From Burkholderiales bacterium (GTDB taxonomy: Bacteria > Pseudomonadota > Gammaproteobacteria > Burkholderiales > Thiobacteraceae): 41,589 nt of DNA. Made by a program: the position numbers and the translations under genes. The notes beneath the pieces are model-generated. The model did no database searches. It saw only the letters and a list, made by a program, of their open reading frames with translations, and was not told the DNA's origin. The stretch spans positions 1-41,589 of the forward strand of contig JADMJT010000007.1 of assembly GCA_018781585.1 (NCBI GenBank), given 5' to 3'. Shown here piece by piece: positions 15,460 to 25,286 of this stretch (position 1 is the stretch's first letter; each line of letters opens with the position of its first letter).

Positions 15460-16196
15460 AAGCACTGTTCTTTGTGTTCGTGGTCATGCTATCTGGCGCG
15501 TCCTGGGCATTTAATTTAGGTGACGTACTCAAGGGTGTAGGGGAGGCAACCTCCAACAAAAGCAGCGCCCCCGCCAGCAACCTCTCCGACCAGGACGTGA
15601 CGCGCGGGCTAAAAGATGCACTGGTGGAAGGTGCGGGCAAAGCCGTGTCTTCACTCGGGCGCACCGATGGGTTTCTGCAAAACGACAAAGTGCGCATTCC
15701 CCTGCCCGAATCGCTGCAAAACGTGGAGTCGGTGATGAAGGCCCTGGGCCAAGGCAAGCGCATCGAGGAATTCAAAACCTCGCTCAACCGCGCCGCCGAA
15801 GCCGCGGTGCCAGAAGCGAAGACACTGCTGGTGGATGCCATCAAGAAGATGAGCGTGGCAGACGCAAAGGCGGTGTTGACCGGGGGCGAAGACGCCGCCA
15901 CCAAATACTTCCGTCAGGCGACCGAGACGAAACTGCACGAACGTTTCCTGCCGATCGTGGGCAAAACCGTGAACCGCTACAAACTCACCGATCAATACAA
16001 CCGTGTCGCCGGCACGGCTTCCAAAGCAGGCCTGCTCAACAAGGAACAAGCCAATATGTCGGAGTACGTCACCGGCAAAGCGCTGGACGGCCTGTTCTTC
16101 ATGATTGCGGAAGAGGAAAAAGCCATTCGCAAAGATCCGCTGGGCCGCAGCAGCGAATATGTGCGCAAGGTGTTTGGCAGCTTGCAGAAGAAATAA
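15456..16196 (+). CDS. DUF4197 family exported protein
   Basis: 246 residues with a signal peptide (MKALFFVFVVMLSGASWA). The rest is helical and matches the DUF4197 pattern: LSDQDVTRGLKDALVEGAGK, FLQNDKVRIPLPESL, AVPEAKTLLVDAIKKMSVAD and ATKYFRQATETKLHERFLPI. The family is common in proteobacteria and has no known biochemical function; localisation is periplasmic or lipid-free exported. The ATG overlaps the stop of the TlpA-like gene (ATGA), so the two are coupled. Confidence 0.9.
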   Translation: MKALFFVFVVMLSGASWAFNLGDVLKGVGEATSNKSSAPASNLSDQDVTRGLKDALVEGAGKAVSSLGRTDGFLQNDKVRIPLPESLQNVESVMKALGQGKRIEEFKTSLNRAAEAAVPEAKTLLVDAIKKMSVADAKAVLTGGEDAATKYFRQATETKLHERFLPIVGKTVNRYKLTDQYNRVAGTASKAGLLNKEQANMSEYVTGKALDGLFFMIAEEEKAIRKDPLGRSSEYVRKVFGSLQKK

Positions 16197-16207
16197 GCTT
16201 AAAACCC

Positions 16208-16328
16208 TTGAACCGCGAAGAACGCTAAGGAACGCAAAGGTTCTTTTCAATACCCCTTTGAGGGGTAAAGCCTAAAGCAAATGGGATGCAGTTCGCCTTC
16301 GCGTACTTTTGCGTCCTTCGCGGTGAAA
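16208..16328. repeat. Palindromic intergenic repeat, AACCGCGAAG family
   Basis: Imperfect 33-bp arms at 16208-16240 (TTGAACCGCGAAGAACGCTA...) and 16296-16328 are inverted copies with several mismatches. Between them is a small CCCCTTTGAGGGG hairpin. It lies just after the DUF4197 gene and may act as a 3' mRNA-end structure, but it has no T-tract. The ends differ from the other palindromes in the window. Confidence 0.75.
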
Positions 16329-16384
16329 TGCATTGCCCCGAGTAACGCGCACTGCCCTAAAAACCTGTCAACAGTACGGATATA

Positions 16385-16424
16385 GCGCACACCGGCTCGG
16401 CATCCGCCGTGCCGAGGCGTGCGC
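16385..16424. other. Strong bulged hairpin upstream of the FAD/Fe-S gene
   Basis: GCGCAC...CTCGGCA pairs with TGCCGAG...GTGCGC, a 13-bp stem with an internal bulge and a 7-base loop, followed after a few bases by TAAAAT (16432-16437), a possible -10 box. It may be an operator or the end of the preceding transcript. Function unknown. Confidence 0.45.
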
Positions 16425-16461
16425 AATGCGCTAAAATGTGTCTTTTGCCGCGTTCCCCGCC

Positions 16462-19400
16462 ATGTCTGCCCGCCTGCGCGAAATCCCTTACAACTACACC
16501 TCCTTCTCCGACCGCGAGATCGTGATCCGCCTGCTCGGGGCGGACATGTGGCACGTGCTCGGCGAGTTACGCGCCGAGCGCCGCACCGGGCGTTCGGCGC
16601 GCATGTTGTTCGAGGTGCTGGGCGATATCTGGGTGGTGACGCGCAATCCCTACTTGCAAGATGATTTGCTGGCGAACGACAAGCGACGCGCCGCTTTAAT
16701 CGGCGCGCTGCGGCATCGGCTGAATGCGATCGAGGCGCGGCGCCAGGGCAACGCAGCCGTGGCGCAACTGCTCGGCGCCGCGCATGAAGCGGTCAACGTA
16801 TTCGAAGCGGAATTCACCCACACCCAACTCCTGCGCAAGCGTGTCATGGCCCAACTGAGCCGGGTCACGCGCCGCGACAATATTCAATTCGATGGGCTCG
16901 CGCGCGTCTCGCATGTCACCGACGCGACCGACTGGCGCGTGGAATATCCGTTTGTGATCGTGAATCCTGATACTGAAGAAGAAGTCGCGCCCGTGGTGCG
17001 CACGCTGATTGAGCTGGGCCTCACCATCATCCCGCGCGGCGGCGGCACCGGCTATACCGGCGGCGCGATCCCGTTGACCAAGCTCTCCGCGGTGATCAAC
17101 ACCGAGAAACTCGACACTTTGGGCCGCGTAACGCAAAGCACGCTACCCGGATTAAGCCAGCCAGTGGCGACGATTCATTGCGGCGCGGGCGTGGTTACCA
17201 AACGCGTGATGGAAGCGGCAGATGAAGCAGACCGTGTTTTCGCGGTCGATCCGACCTCGGCCGATGCTTCGTGCATCGGCGGCAATGTAGCGATGAATGC
17301 CGGCGGCAAAAAAGCCGTGCTGTGGGGCACCGCGATCGACAATCTGGTGTCCTGGCGCATGGTGACGCCGGATGGTGATTGGATGTTGGTGGAGCGCCTC
17401 GATCACAACCTCGGCAAAATTCACGATGCGCCGCTTGCGCGCTTTCGCATCAGCCGCTTTACCGATGACGGCGCGCCCAAGGGCGAACCGACGCTGCTCG
17501 ACATTCCCGGCGCGCAATTTCGCAAAGCGGGGCTGGGCAAAGATGTCACGGATAAATTTCTGGCGGGCCTACCCGGCATTCAAAAAGAAGGATGCGACGG
17601 CATTATCACCTCCGCCACCTTTATCCTGCATAAAATGCCGACGCATGTACGCACCATCTGTCTGGAGTTTTTTGGCCAGACGCGCGAGGCGGTGCCCGCC
17701 ATTGTCGAGATTAAAGACTATCTCGACCAGCACCCGCTGACGCAACTGGCAGGGCTTGAGCATCTCGATGCGCGCTATGTAAAAGCCGTGGGTTATGCCA
17801 CGAAAGCCAATCGTCCGCAACGGCCGAATATGCTGCTGGTCGCCGATATCGCCTCGGATGATGAAAATGCGGTGGGCGAAGCTGCCTCGCATATTGTGCG
17901 CCTGGCCAATGCACGCGGCGGCGAAGGCTTCATCGCGGTGAGCGCAGAGTCGCGACGCAAATTTTGGCTTGACCGTGCGCGCACCGCGGCGATTGCCGCG
18001 CACACCAACGCCTTCAAAATCAATGAAGATGTGGTGATCCCGCTACCGCGTTTGGCTGATTACACCGAGGGCGTGGAGCGCATCAATATCGAACTTTCCA
18101 CGCGCAACAAATTACGTTTGCTGGATGCGCTGGAAGTTTTTTTAAAAGGCGAGCTGCCGCTGCTCCGCGACGAGGAAAGCACGCCTGATCCGACGCTTAC
18201 CGAAACGCGACGCACGCAAGCGTTGGCCATGATCGGCGCCGCGCGCGCGCGCTGGCAATGGCTGCTGGCGAATCTGGATGAAAACGCGCCGGACTTAGCA
18301 AACAAAACGGTGTTTCAAGCCCTGCAAGACCACACCCTGCGCGTGTCGTGGAAGCGCGAAATCCGTGGGGAGCTGCATCAACTGTTCATCGGGCGCGAAT
18401 ATCAAAAGGTGCTGGATAGACTCGACGAGATTCAGCGCGAAACATTGAAGGGCCGCGTGTTCATCGCGCTGCACATGCACGCCGGCGACGGCAATGTGCA
18501 CACCAATCTGCCGGTGAATTCCGACGACTACGCCATGCTGCAAGAGGCCAATCAAGCGGTGGAGCGCATCATGGCGCTCGCCACCCAGCTTGGCGGCGTG
18601 ATCTCGGGCGAGCACGGCATCGGCATTACCAAAATGCAATTTCTCTCGGCAGAGGCGATCGCGCCGTTCGCGGCGTATAAACACCGAGTCGATCCGCACG
18701 GCCACTTCAACCAAGGCAAGCTCTTGCCCGGCGCAGATCTCCACAACGCCTACACGCCCAGCTTCAATTTGCTGGAAGTGGAATCGCTGATCATGGAGCA
18801 ATCGGAAATCGGCGACATCGCCGACTCGATCAAAGACTGCCTGCGCTGCGGCAAGTGCAAGCCAGTGTGCAATACGCACATCCCGCGCGCCAATCTGCTG
18901 TATAGCCCGCGCAATAAAATCCTCGGCACCAGTCTTTTGATCGAGGCCTTCCTGTACGAAGAGCAAACCCGGCGCGGCATTTCACTCAAGCATTTCGACG
19001 AATTCAACGACGTAGCCGATCATTGCACGATCTGCCATAAGTGCCTGAACCCATGCCCGGTGGATATCGATTTTGGCGATGTGTCGATTGCCATGCGCAA
19101 CTTTTTGCGGCGGCGCGGGCAAAAGCAATTCAATCTCGGCAGCGCAGCGTCGATGCTGTTTCTCAACGCCACCGATGCCAGCGTGATTAAGCTCACGCGC
19201 AAGACCATGATCGAATGGGGCTATGCGGCACAGCGCGCGGGCCATGGCATTGCCAAACGTATGGGCTTACTGCGCGAACAAACTGCGCGGCCGCCCGCCA
19301 CGCATGGCCTGCCGCCGGTGACGGCGCAGGTGATTCATTTTTTCAACAAGCCGATGCCGGGCGGGCTGCCTAAAAAAACCTCGCGTGCGCTCTTGGGCTT

Positions 19401-20244
19401 GGAAGATCCGGCCATGGTGCCGGTGATCCGCGATCCGCAAAAATCGGCCGAAGATGCCGACGCGGTGTTTTATTTCCCCGGTTGCGGCTCTGAACGCTTG
19501 TTCTCGCAAGTGGGGATCGCCACCCAAGCCATGCTGTATCACGTCGGCGCGATCACCGTGCTGCCGCCGGGCTATTTGTGTTGCGGCTATCCGCAGACCG
19601 CTGCGGGTAATCACGATAAAGGCCAGCACATCAGCACCACGAACCAAGTGCTGTTTCACCGGGTGGCGAATACACTCAACTATCTCGACATCAAAACCGT
19701 GGTGGTGTCGTGCGGCACCTGCATGGATCAATTACAGAAGTACCAGTTCGACAAAATTTTCCCCGGTTCACGCCTGCTCGATATCCACGAATATCTGATG
19801 GAAAAAGGCGTGAAACTGGATGATGTGCCGGGCGTGAAATACCTCTACCACGATCCTTGCCACACCCCGATGAAGCAGCACGACCCGCTGCTAGTGGCGA
19901 ATACCCTGATGGGGAGCGAGGTGCAACTCTCCACGCGCTGTTGCGGCGAGGCCGGCACGCTCGCCGTTGCGCGCCCCGATATCTCGACCCAAGTACGCTT
20001 CCGCAAATTGGAAGAGCTGAATCTGGGCCTGGAAAAAATCCGGGGGGGCCAGCCTGAGATCCAGGTCAAAACCCTCACGTCCTGCCCATCGTGCCTGCAA
20101 GGCCTGCTGCGCTATCGCGATGACACCGGCTTAGATGCCGACTATATCGTGATCGAACTCGCGCGCCGCTTGCTGGGTGACTCCTGGATGGAGGATTACA
20201 TTGCCCACGCCAACCGGGGCGGCATCGAAAGGGTTTTGCTGTAA
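16462..20244 (+). CDS. Large FAD-linked oxidase / Fe-S / CCG-domain oxidoreductase (DUF3683)
   Basis: 1260 residues from the ATG at 16462, where [20 protein letters not shown] matches the DUF3683 beginning; eight residues further upstream are unlikely. Domain order: DUF3683; FAD-binding type 4 ([14 protein letters not shown] near residue 195); FAD-linked oxidase C-terminal part ending in GEHGIGITK. Two 4Fe-4S clusters follow ([11 protein letters not shown] from about 793, [12 protein letters not shown] from about 855), then two CCG domains (FPGCGSER near 1007, DPCHTP near 1132). It looks like a glycolate/D-lactate dehydrogenase system fused into one chain, passing electrons to quinone. The substrate is unknown. 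Its stop overlaps the HIT gene start. Confidence 0.9.
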   Translation: MSARLREIPYNYTSFSDREIVIRLLGADMWHVLGELRAERRTGRSARMLFEVLGDIWVVTRNPYLQDDLLANDKRRAALIGALRHRLNAIEARRQGNAAVAQLLGAAHEAVNVFEAEFTHTQLLRKRVMAQLSRVTRRDNIQFDGLARVSHVTDATDWRVEYPFVIVNPDTEEEVAPVVRTLIELGLTIIPRGGGTGYTGGAIPLTKLSAVINTEKLDTLGRVTQSTLPGLSQPVATIHCGAGVVTKRVMEAADEADRVFAVDPTSADASCIGGNVAMNAGGKKAVLWGTAIDNLVSWRMVTPDGDWMLVERLDHNLGKIHDAPLARFRISRFTDDGAPKGEPTLLDIPGAQFRKAGLGKDVTDKFLAGLPGIQKEGCDGIITSATFILHKMPTHVRTICLEFFGQTREAVPAIVEIKDYLDQHPLTQLAGLEHLDARYVKAVGYATKANRPQRPNMLLVADIASDDENAVGEAASHIVRLANARGGEGFIAVSAESRRKFWLDRARTAAIAAHTNAFKINEDVVIPLPRLADYTEGVERINIELSTRNKLRLLDALEVFLKGELPLLRDEESTPDPTLTETRRTQALAMIGAARARWQWLLANLDENAPDLANKTVFQALQDHTLRVSWKREIRGELHQLFIGREYQKVLDRLDEIQRETLKGRVFIALHMHAGDGNVHTNLPVNSDDYAMLQEANQAVERIMALATQLGGVISGEHGIGITKMQFLSAEAIAPFAAYKHRVDPHGHFNQGKLLPGADLHNAYTPSFNLLEVESLIMEQSEIGDIADSIKDCLRCGKCKPVCNTHIPRANLLYSPRNKILGTSLLIEAFLYEEQTRRGISLKHFDEFNDVADHCTICHKCLNPCPVDIDFGDVSIAMRNFLRRRGQKQFNLGSAASMLFLNATDASVIKLTRKTMIEWGYAAQRAGHGIAKRMGLLREQTARPPATHGLPPVTAQVIHFFNKPMPGGLPKKTSRALLGLEDPAMVPVIRDPQKSAEDADAVFYFPGCGSERLFSQVGIATQAMLYHVGAITVLPPGYLCCGYPQTAAGNHDKGQHISTTNQVLFHRVANTLNYLDIKTVVVSCGTCMDQLQKYQFDKIFPGSRLLDIHEYLMEKGVKLDDVPGVKYLYHDPCHTPMKQHDPLLVANTLMGSEVQLSTRCCGEAGTLAVARPDISTQVRFRKLEELNLGLEKIRGGQPEIQVKTLTSCPSCLQGLLRYRDDTGLDADYIVIELARRLLGDSWMEDYIAHANRGGIERVLL

Positions 20245-20654
20245 TGCCGTGTGAACTGTGTGACACCCCCGGCGGCGATATACTCTGGCAAGACAAGCTT
20301 TGCCGCGTGGTATCGGTGGAAATGCCGGACTACCCCGGGTTTTGCCGCGTCATCCTAAACCGGCATGTGGCCGAGATGTCTGATTTGCCCGAGGCCGAGC
20401 AGCACAGGCTGATGCACGTGGTGTTCGCGCTGGAGACCGCCTTACGCCGCTTGATGCACCCGGACAAGGTCAATCTGGCTAGTTTGGGTAATGTCGTACC
20501 GCATGTGCATTGGCATGTGATTCCGCGCTTTGCCGACGATGCGCATTTTCCACAGCCGATTTGGGCCGTGCCGCTGCGGGCGGGGATGCGGCATAGTGCG
20601 CCGGATAGGGAAATGCTGCGCACGGCCTTGTCCGAGGCGCTGTCCCCAGCGTAG
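20244..20654 (+). CDS. HIT family hydrolase
   Basis: 136 residues. The histidine triad H87-V-H89-W-H91 in VPHVHWHVIPRF is intact, with the upstream LNRHVAEMSDL segment typical of bacterial HIT proteins. They hydrolyse nucleotide phosphoramidates or related dinucleotides. N-terminal CELC may bind zinc. It is translationally coupled to the FAD/Fe-S gene (TAATG), a pairing I recall from other betaproteobacteria; the functional link is unknown. Confidence 0.92.
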   Translation: MPCELCDTPGGDILWQDKLCRVVSVEMPDYPGFCRVILNRHVAEMSDLPEAEQHRLMHVVFALETALRRLMHPDKVNLASLGNVVPHVHWHVIPRFADDAHFPQPIWAVPLRAGMRHSAPDREMLRTALSEALSPA

Positions 20655-20744
20655 GGGTCTGTCGGCTATATTTACACCGGATTTGCTTGTGGAAATCCCT
20701 GCTTGGCTGCTAGCATTCGTCATATGAAAAACCGGCAGGGTGCT

Positions 20745-22382
20745 ATGCTTTCACTAGACGAGCCATCCGTCACCGGGTCACATCGACCCATCATTTCTGA
20801 CGCCAAATCTTGCCAGCATTGGCTTACCGCCCTGCCGCTGACCCAGGCTGCTGCCGCGCACAGCGAAATCCAACTTCAGCTTGACCTACTGAACCATACT
20901 TCCGCCTTATCCGGCATCGAACGCCTGCGCATCCAGGAGCTGCTGCGGGAATCAGTGGCCTTCGTCCAAGGTGAAATGGCCAAGAAATATATCGGCAAGG
21001 CGGTTCCCTTGGATGCCGTCGAGCTCGCGGTGTGGAAGAAGGTGATCGCGCTCTGGCAAGGGTTTACCCATGCCTATCAAATTTGCCTGCAAAATTATCA
21101 GGACAATGACCAAGCGCTCGCCCATTACGCACCGGTGATCCTGCAACGCATCCTCCGACTCACCAGCCAGCAGATGTTGGAATATTGGCGCGTTTATCAA
21201 AATGTGCCGGATGCGCTGTGGAAGCAGTTGCACAGGGCCTTTGCCACGGCCGAGGAGCTTGGGCTGGATAAAATTGCGGTCAAAGATCCGCTCAACCGCA
21301 TGATCGAGGGCACACGTCTTGAGTCCTCATACGTACAGGCGCTGCTGATCGATTTAGCCGACCCGTATCACCTAAATAGTAAGCAGTTGGATCAAATGGA
21401 TCGCTGGCTGGATAAATGGGCGGCGCGCATCAACCTCCTCAAAACGCCGGTCGCACCGTCCCATCCCGACCTGAAACTGCCGACCCAGGTTGTCGATTTC
21501 AGCCGCCCCACGGGTATTCAATTCGGCACGCCATTTGAGACCGGTGCAACGATTCGCCACCTGGATATCACGCCACTCGCCGCAACCCTGGTGAAGCGCA
21601 TCAAACATCTGCGCAAAGGCGGTGATCCCGGCGAACTGGACGTGGGCGAGGATTGCAAGCAGCCGGGGTGCGAAGCGCTGTTGTTTCGGCTTTTCCAGCA
21701 ATGGTGCGAGCCGCAGCAAAACCGAGCCTTTGAACGCCGCGCGGGCGGGCAGAAGGCGCAGGTCTCTTTCAGCCTGGCCGCAATCCATTTCTTTTGTAAC
21801 GGCGGCAAACCGTATCGTCAGCCCGGCGAGCGCAGCCACCAAGAGTTAAGTTGGCGTGAAGTGGAAGATTTTCAGATGTTCGGCCGCGTCACCAGCCAAA
21901 CCCAAAAGTTGCAAGCCTCGCAAATTGGTTTTGCAACCGAAAATTGGCAGATACAAGATGAATCGGCGCTCGGGTTTCGACTCGCCGCCGATGGACTGCA
22001 CGCCGCGCGGGTTGCACTGAATCAACTGATCGCAATCCGCCACCCACAAGCCAAGCATTTTGCTATCGGACAAGTGCGTTGGATGCGTTTCGATGCGAAT
22101 GGCGATTTAAATGCCGGTATCCACGCTTTTCCCGGCATTCCCATGGCGGTGGGCATCCGCGCGCCGGTGCTGATCCCCACGCTGCAAAACAAATTCATCC
22201 AGGCCTTCTTGCTGCCGGAAATTCCGACCATCAAGGAACCCGCCACCCTCGTCCTGCCGCATGGCTGGTTCGGCCTCAATAAACAATTGGAGCTGCACAT
22301 CGACGACACCCTCAAAGTGCGTATGACCCGGATGGTTGAACGCGGCGCCGATTTCGAGCGCGTGGCGTTTGAAGTGAAATAA
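20745..22382 (+). CDS. Conserved betaproteobacterial protein with PilZ-like C-terminus
   Basis: 545 residues from the ATG at 20745, which has AGGG 5 bases upstream; the frame is open from 20703. The N-terminal two thirds are helical (GIERLRIQELLRESVAFVQG, AVWKKVIALWQGFTHAYQIC), with no membrane segment. Around residue 400 the pattern WQIQDESALGFRL followed by IGQVRWMRFDANGDLNAGIH resembles the D/NxSxxG core of PilZ domains, but no clear RxxxR c-di-GMP motif precedes it. It is a recurring betaproteobacterial hypothetical; function is not known. A link to c-di-GMP signalling or type IV pili is inference only. Confidence 0.7.
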   Translation: MLSLDEPSVTGSHRPIISDAKSCQHWLTALPLTQAAAAHSEIQLQLDLLNHTSALSGIERLRIQELLRESVAFVQGEMAKKYIGKAVPLDAVELAVWKKVIALWQGFTHAYQICLQNYQDNDQALAHYAPVILQRILRLTSQQMLEYWRVYQNVPDALWKQLHRAFATAEELGLDKIAVKDPLNRMIEGTRLESSYVQALLIDLADPYHLNSKQLDQMDRWLDKWAARINLLKTPVAPSHPDLKLPTQVVDFSRPTGIQFGTPFETGATIRHLDITPLAATLVKRIKHLRKGGDPGELDVGEDCKQPGCEALLFRLFQQWCEPQQNRAFERRAGGQKAQVSFSLAAIHFFCNGGKPYRQPGERSHQELSWREVEDFQMFGRVTSQTQKLQASQIGFATENWQIQDESALGFRLAADGLHAARVALNQLIAIRHPQAKHFAIGQVRWMRFDANGDLNAGIHAFPGIPMAVGIRAPVLIPTLQNKFIQAFLLPEIPTIKEPATLVLPHGWFGLNKQLELHIDDTLKVRMTRMVERGADFERVAFEVK

Positions 22383-22472
22383 ATCCAGTTTTTCTCTTCT
22401 AACGGTCATGACAATGGCTGCTACTAAAAGATGAACGTCGTCATGCCCGTTTCCCTCTCTCCTAACTCTTTC

Positions 22473-22530
22473 CCCGCAAGGGGGACGCCGGTGGGGACCC
22501 CGCTGCTTCGCAGCGACCCTTCCGCAGTCA
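22473..22530. repeat. 58-bp dispersed repeat, copy A
   Basis: CCCGCAAGGGGGACGCCGGT up to CCTTCCGCAGTCA is repeated at 38869-38926 with about four to five mismatches. It contains the hairpin GCTGC-TTC-GCAGC. The flanks (TTTCCCTCTCTCC on the left, CGGGAGGGA on the right) look like arms of a C-rich palindrome that the unit has split, with CGCAAG on both sides. Confidence 0.85.
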
Positions 22531-22571
22531 CGCAAGCGGGAGGGATTCAGGCTCGCTTCGCGAGTTTCAAC

Positions 22572-23888
22572 TTACACTGCTACCGGCGCTTTCGCCCGCA
22601 GCACACGCGTTGCGGGGAAAATGACACTGAACGTGCTGCCTTGCCCCACTTCGCTTGCAATCTCCAACCGCGCTTGATGACGGGTGAGCACATGTTTCAC
22701 GATGGAGAGCCCGAGGCCGGTGCCGCCAGTTTCGCGTGAGCGGCTGCGATCGACGCGGTAGAAGCGCTCAGTGAGCCGCGGAATGTGCTGCGGCTCGATG
22801 CCAATGCCGCTGTCTTTTACCGAAAACCGTACTTCGCCGCCGCAGTCTTCCCAGCGCACCACGATCTCCTCGCCCTGCGGCGTATAGCGCACGGCATTGC
22901 TGATTAAGTTGCCCAAGGCGCTGCGCAATTCGCTTTCCGCTCCCTGTAGGCAGGCGCTGCTTTCCAGCTCCAGCCGAATGGGATGCCGGCCATGGCTCAA
23001 GCCCTGTGCATCCTGGTGCAGTTGTCGCAACAATGCGGGCACATCGACTGTTTCATCTTGCAAAGGATTGGCTGCGCTTTCCAAGCGTGACAAGGTGAGC
23101 AAGTCTTCGACTAGGCGCTGCATGCGCAAGGTTTGGTCACGCATCAAGCCAAAGAAATGGGAACGGTTTTCCTCGCTCAAATCGGTGTAATCCTGCAGCG
23201 ATTCCAAGAAGCCGCCAATCACCGTGAGCGGTGTGCGCAGCTCATGCGATACATTGGCGATGAAGTCGCGGCGCATGGTTTCCACTTGCTCGAAGCGGGT
23301 GATATCGCGTGCCAGTAATAGTTTCAAATCATCGCCGAAAGGCACTAATTGCACCGAGAGCGTGATCTCCGGGTTGCGCGCCGATTTCATAATCAGCGGT
23401 TCGCTGTAATTGTGCGCGGAGATATATTCGTGGAACTGGCTTTGGCGCAGTAGATAGGTGATGGGGTGGCCGATATCGGTTTCGAGATTGAGGCCAAACT
23501 GTTGGGCGGCAATCGGGTTGAACCACTCGATTTGATCGCGTGCATCGAGCATCACCACGCCATCGGGCATGGCCTCGCCCGCGCGCTGAAAACGCTCCAA
23601 TGCCTTGGATAACTGATGCTGGCTCGCCGACTGGCGCCGTGCGAGCTGATATAACAAAACGAAAGTTTCCTCCCACAGCCCCTCGCCTTCCGGCACGGTG
23701 CGCAATTGCGGATTGGCGAGCCAGCGATTGAGTGCTTTTAATTCACGCAAATTGAAAAGTATGTAGCCCAGCAGAAACAGGCTGAATCCGAGCAGCGCCC
23801 ACACTGCACCCGCGATCGGCCACATGATCAGCGCGAGTAAGGCGATCAAACCAAGGTTAGTAAGCGGTCGCAACCAGAATCCGGGCAT
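22572..23888 (-). CDS. phoR: Phosphate regulon sensor histidine kinase PhoR
   Basis: 438 residues. Two N-terminal membrane helices (about 10-46) are followed by a PAS domain (GVVMLDARDQIEWFNPIAAQ). The HisKA box has phospho-acceptor H215 in RRDFIANVSHELRTPLTVIG. The ATPase domain has the N box LGNLISNAVRYTPQG, G1 KDSGIGIEP and G2 GGTGLGLSIVKHVL. With PhoB it controls the phosphate-starvation response, normally through PstSCAB-PhoU, which are not in the window. It lies 103 bp downstream of phoB on the same strand. Confidence 0.95.
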   Translation of the reverse strand: MPGFWLRPLTNLGLIALLALIMWPIAGAVWALLGFSLFLLGYILFNLRELKALNRWLANPQLRTVPEGEGLWEETFVLLYQLARRQSASQHQLSKALERFQRAGEAMPDGVVMLDARDQIEWFNPIAAQQFGLNLETDIGHPITYLLRQSQFHEYISAHNYSEPLIMKSARNPEITLSVQLVPFGDDLKLLLARDITRFEQVETMRRDFIANVSHELRTPLTVIGGFLESLQDYTDLSEENRSHFFGLMRDQTLRMQRLVEDLLTLSRLESAANPLQDETVDVPALLRQLHQDAQGLSHGRHPIRLELESSACLQGAESELRSALGNLISNAVRYTPQGEEIVVRWEDCGGEVRFSVKDSGIGIEPQHIPRLTERFYRVDRSRSRETGGTGLGLSIVKHVLTRHQARLEIASEVGQGSTFSVIFPATRVLRAKAPVAV

Positions 23889-23991
23889 GAACGGGTAAAC
23901 GGAAATGAATGGCGGTAATTATGGCACGACGCAAGCGGCAAAGGCACGCCCGCTATCAGCGCCTGTCCCCACTTAGCTTAGCCAGTTGAAT

Positions 23992-24678
23992 TTAGCGCTG
24001 TGAGAGGCGGTAGCCCGCGCCGCGCACGGTTTGTACCAGCGCATTGTGCCGCGTCGGCTCCAGTGCCTGGCGCAGACGGCGGATGTGCACGTCCACGGTG
24101 CGTTCTTCCACAAAGACTTGGTTGCCCCATACGCGGTCGAGCAGTTGTGCACGCGAGTGCACGCGCTCCGGATGCGTCATTAAAAAATGCAGTAGGCGGA
24201 ATTCGGTTGGCCCGAGCTCGACTGGCGCACCGTTGCCGGTGACGCGGTGGGTGACGGGATCCAGCGCCAAGCCCGCGATATCCACCAACTCGTCGGTCAT
24301 TTGCGGCGCGCGCCGGCGCAGCACGGCCTTGATGCGTGCATTCAATTCGCGTGGCGAGAACGGCTTGGTGACATAGTCGTCGGCGCCGGTCTCCAGGCCT
24401 TTCACCTTATCCTGCTCTTCGCCACGCGCAGTGAGCATGATCAAGGGTATGGCTTTGGTATAGCTATCATTCTTGAGCTTGCGCGCGAAATCGATGCCGC
24501 TCATGCCGGGCAACATCCAATCGAGCAATATTAAATCCGGTAGCGTCTCTTTGATAAGGTGCTGGGCTGACTCGGCACTGGGTGCTGCCATCACGATGTG
24601 GCCAGCCTGCTTGAGATTAAACGCGATGAGTTCTTGGATCGCGGGTTCGTCTTCCACTACCAATACAGTTGCCGGCAT
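23992..24678 (-). CDS. phoB: Phosphate regulon response regulator PhoB
   Basis: 228 residues from the ATG at 24678 ([20 protein letters not shown]); a longer frame to 24741 adds residues not found in the family. The receiver domain has phospho-acceptor D53 in [11 protein letters not shown] and the conserved Lys in [11 protein letters not shown]. The OmpR/PhoB winged-helix domain ends with [20 protein letters not shown] and VRGAGYRL. It activates phosphate-starvation genes by binding 11-bp Pho box repeats, and such repeats lie just upstream of this gene, so autoregulation is likely. Confidence 0.96.
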   Translation of the reverse strand: MPATVLVVEDEPAIQELIAFNLKQAGHIVMAAPSAESAQHLIKETLPDLILLDWMLPGMSGIDFARKLKNDSYTKAIPLIMLTARGEEQDKVKGLETGADDYVTKPFSPRELNARIKAVLRRRAPQMTDELVDIAGLALDPVTHRVTGNGAPVELGPTEFRLLHFLMTHPERVHSRAQLLDRVWGNQVFVEERTVDVHIRRLRQALEPTRHNALVQTVRGAGYRLSQR

Positions 24679-24745
24679 GGCTTTACTCCTAAGTGATGTG
24701 AGGAAGAGGCATTTCTCTCCCCTACAGTGAAAGCCGGTCATATTA

Positions 24746-24772
24746 TGACGCTATTGTGACGTTTACGTGACA
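24746..24772 (-). promoter_or_regulatory. Pho box upstream of phoB (three 11-bp direct repeats)
   Basis: On the minus strand TGTCA (24772-24768), CGTCA (24761-24757) and CGTCA (24750-24746) recur with an exact 11-bp period, each followed by an A/T-rich hexamer (CGTAAA, CAATAG, TAATAT). This matches the PhoB-binding half-site pattern (GTCA repeated every 11 bp). It is 68-94 bp upstream of the phoB start. Predicted autoregulation by PhoB. Confidence 0.8.
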
Positions 24773-24834
24773 TCCCCCGGCAGCGTGCTAAGACCCTGCT
24801 GTTTATAGCAATTTCGGCTAGCCCCGGTCTCGGG

Positions 24835-24840
24835 TATGAT
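24835..24840 (+). promoter_or_regulatory. Candidate -10 box of the DUF971-ubi operon
   Basis: TATGAT lies 28 bp upstream of the DUF971 start codon; the sequence at -35 (TTCGGC region) is a poor match. Weak support. Confidence 0.3.
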
Positions 24841-24867
24841 CTTGTTTTTTAAGCGTAAGGAATTGCC

Positions 24868-25281
24868 ATGGCTGAATCAGTAACCCCAACTCCGACCGAG
24901 ATCAAGCTGCACCAGAAGTCGCGTACCTTGGAGATCGCCTTTGCCGATGGCAGCCGCTTCAACCTGCCGTGTGAATTTCTGCGCGTGTATTCGCCCTCCG
25001 CCGAAGTGCGTGGCCATGGCCCTGGCCAGGAAGTGTTGCAAGTGGGCAAGATCAATGCAGAAATTACCGGCATCGAGCCAGTCGGCACCTATGCGGTCAA
25101 CCTCGCGTTTGCCGATGGCCACAATTCGGGCATCTATTCTTGGGATTATCTATATGACTTAGGCAGTCATCAGGAAGAGATGTGGGCGCGCTACTTGGCG
25201 CGCATGCAAGAAGCCGGCGCAAGCCGTGAGCCGACCTCCGCCATGCCGGCCGCGTTTGAACAGCGCCCAAAATCGAAATAG
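24868..25281 (+). CDS. DUF971 family protein
   Basis: 137 residues. The DUF971 (gamma-butyrobetaine hydroxylase N-terminal-like) pattern is clear: [40 protein letters not shown] and [19 protein letters not shown]. This fold occurs alone in many proteobacteria, possibly linked to iron-sulfur metabolism, and its role is not settled. It sits 5 bp upstream of ubiE and should be co-transcribed with it; the DUF971-ubiE-ubiJ-ubiB order is common in betaproteobacteria. An AAGGAA ribosome-binding site precedes the ATG. Confidence 0.92.
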   Translation: MAESVTPTPTEIKLHQKSRTLEIAFADGSRFNLPCEFLRVYSPSAEVRGHGPGQEVLQVGKINAEITGIEPVGTYAVNLAFADGHNSGIYSWDYLYDLGSHQEEMWARYLARMQEAGASREPTSAMPAAFEQRPKSK

Positions 25282-25286
25282 ACACC

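Noticed and set aside
15651-16250. 199-codon open frame on the minus strand opposite the DUF4197 gene
   Set aside because: Antisense shadow of a gene with good family matches; the composition mirrors the real gene.
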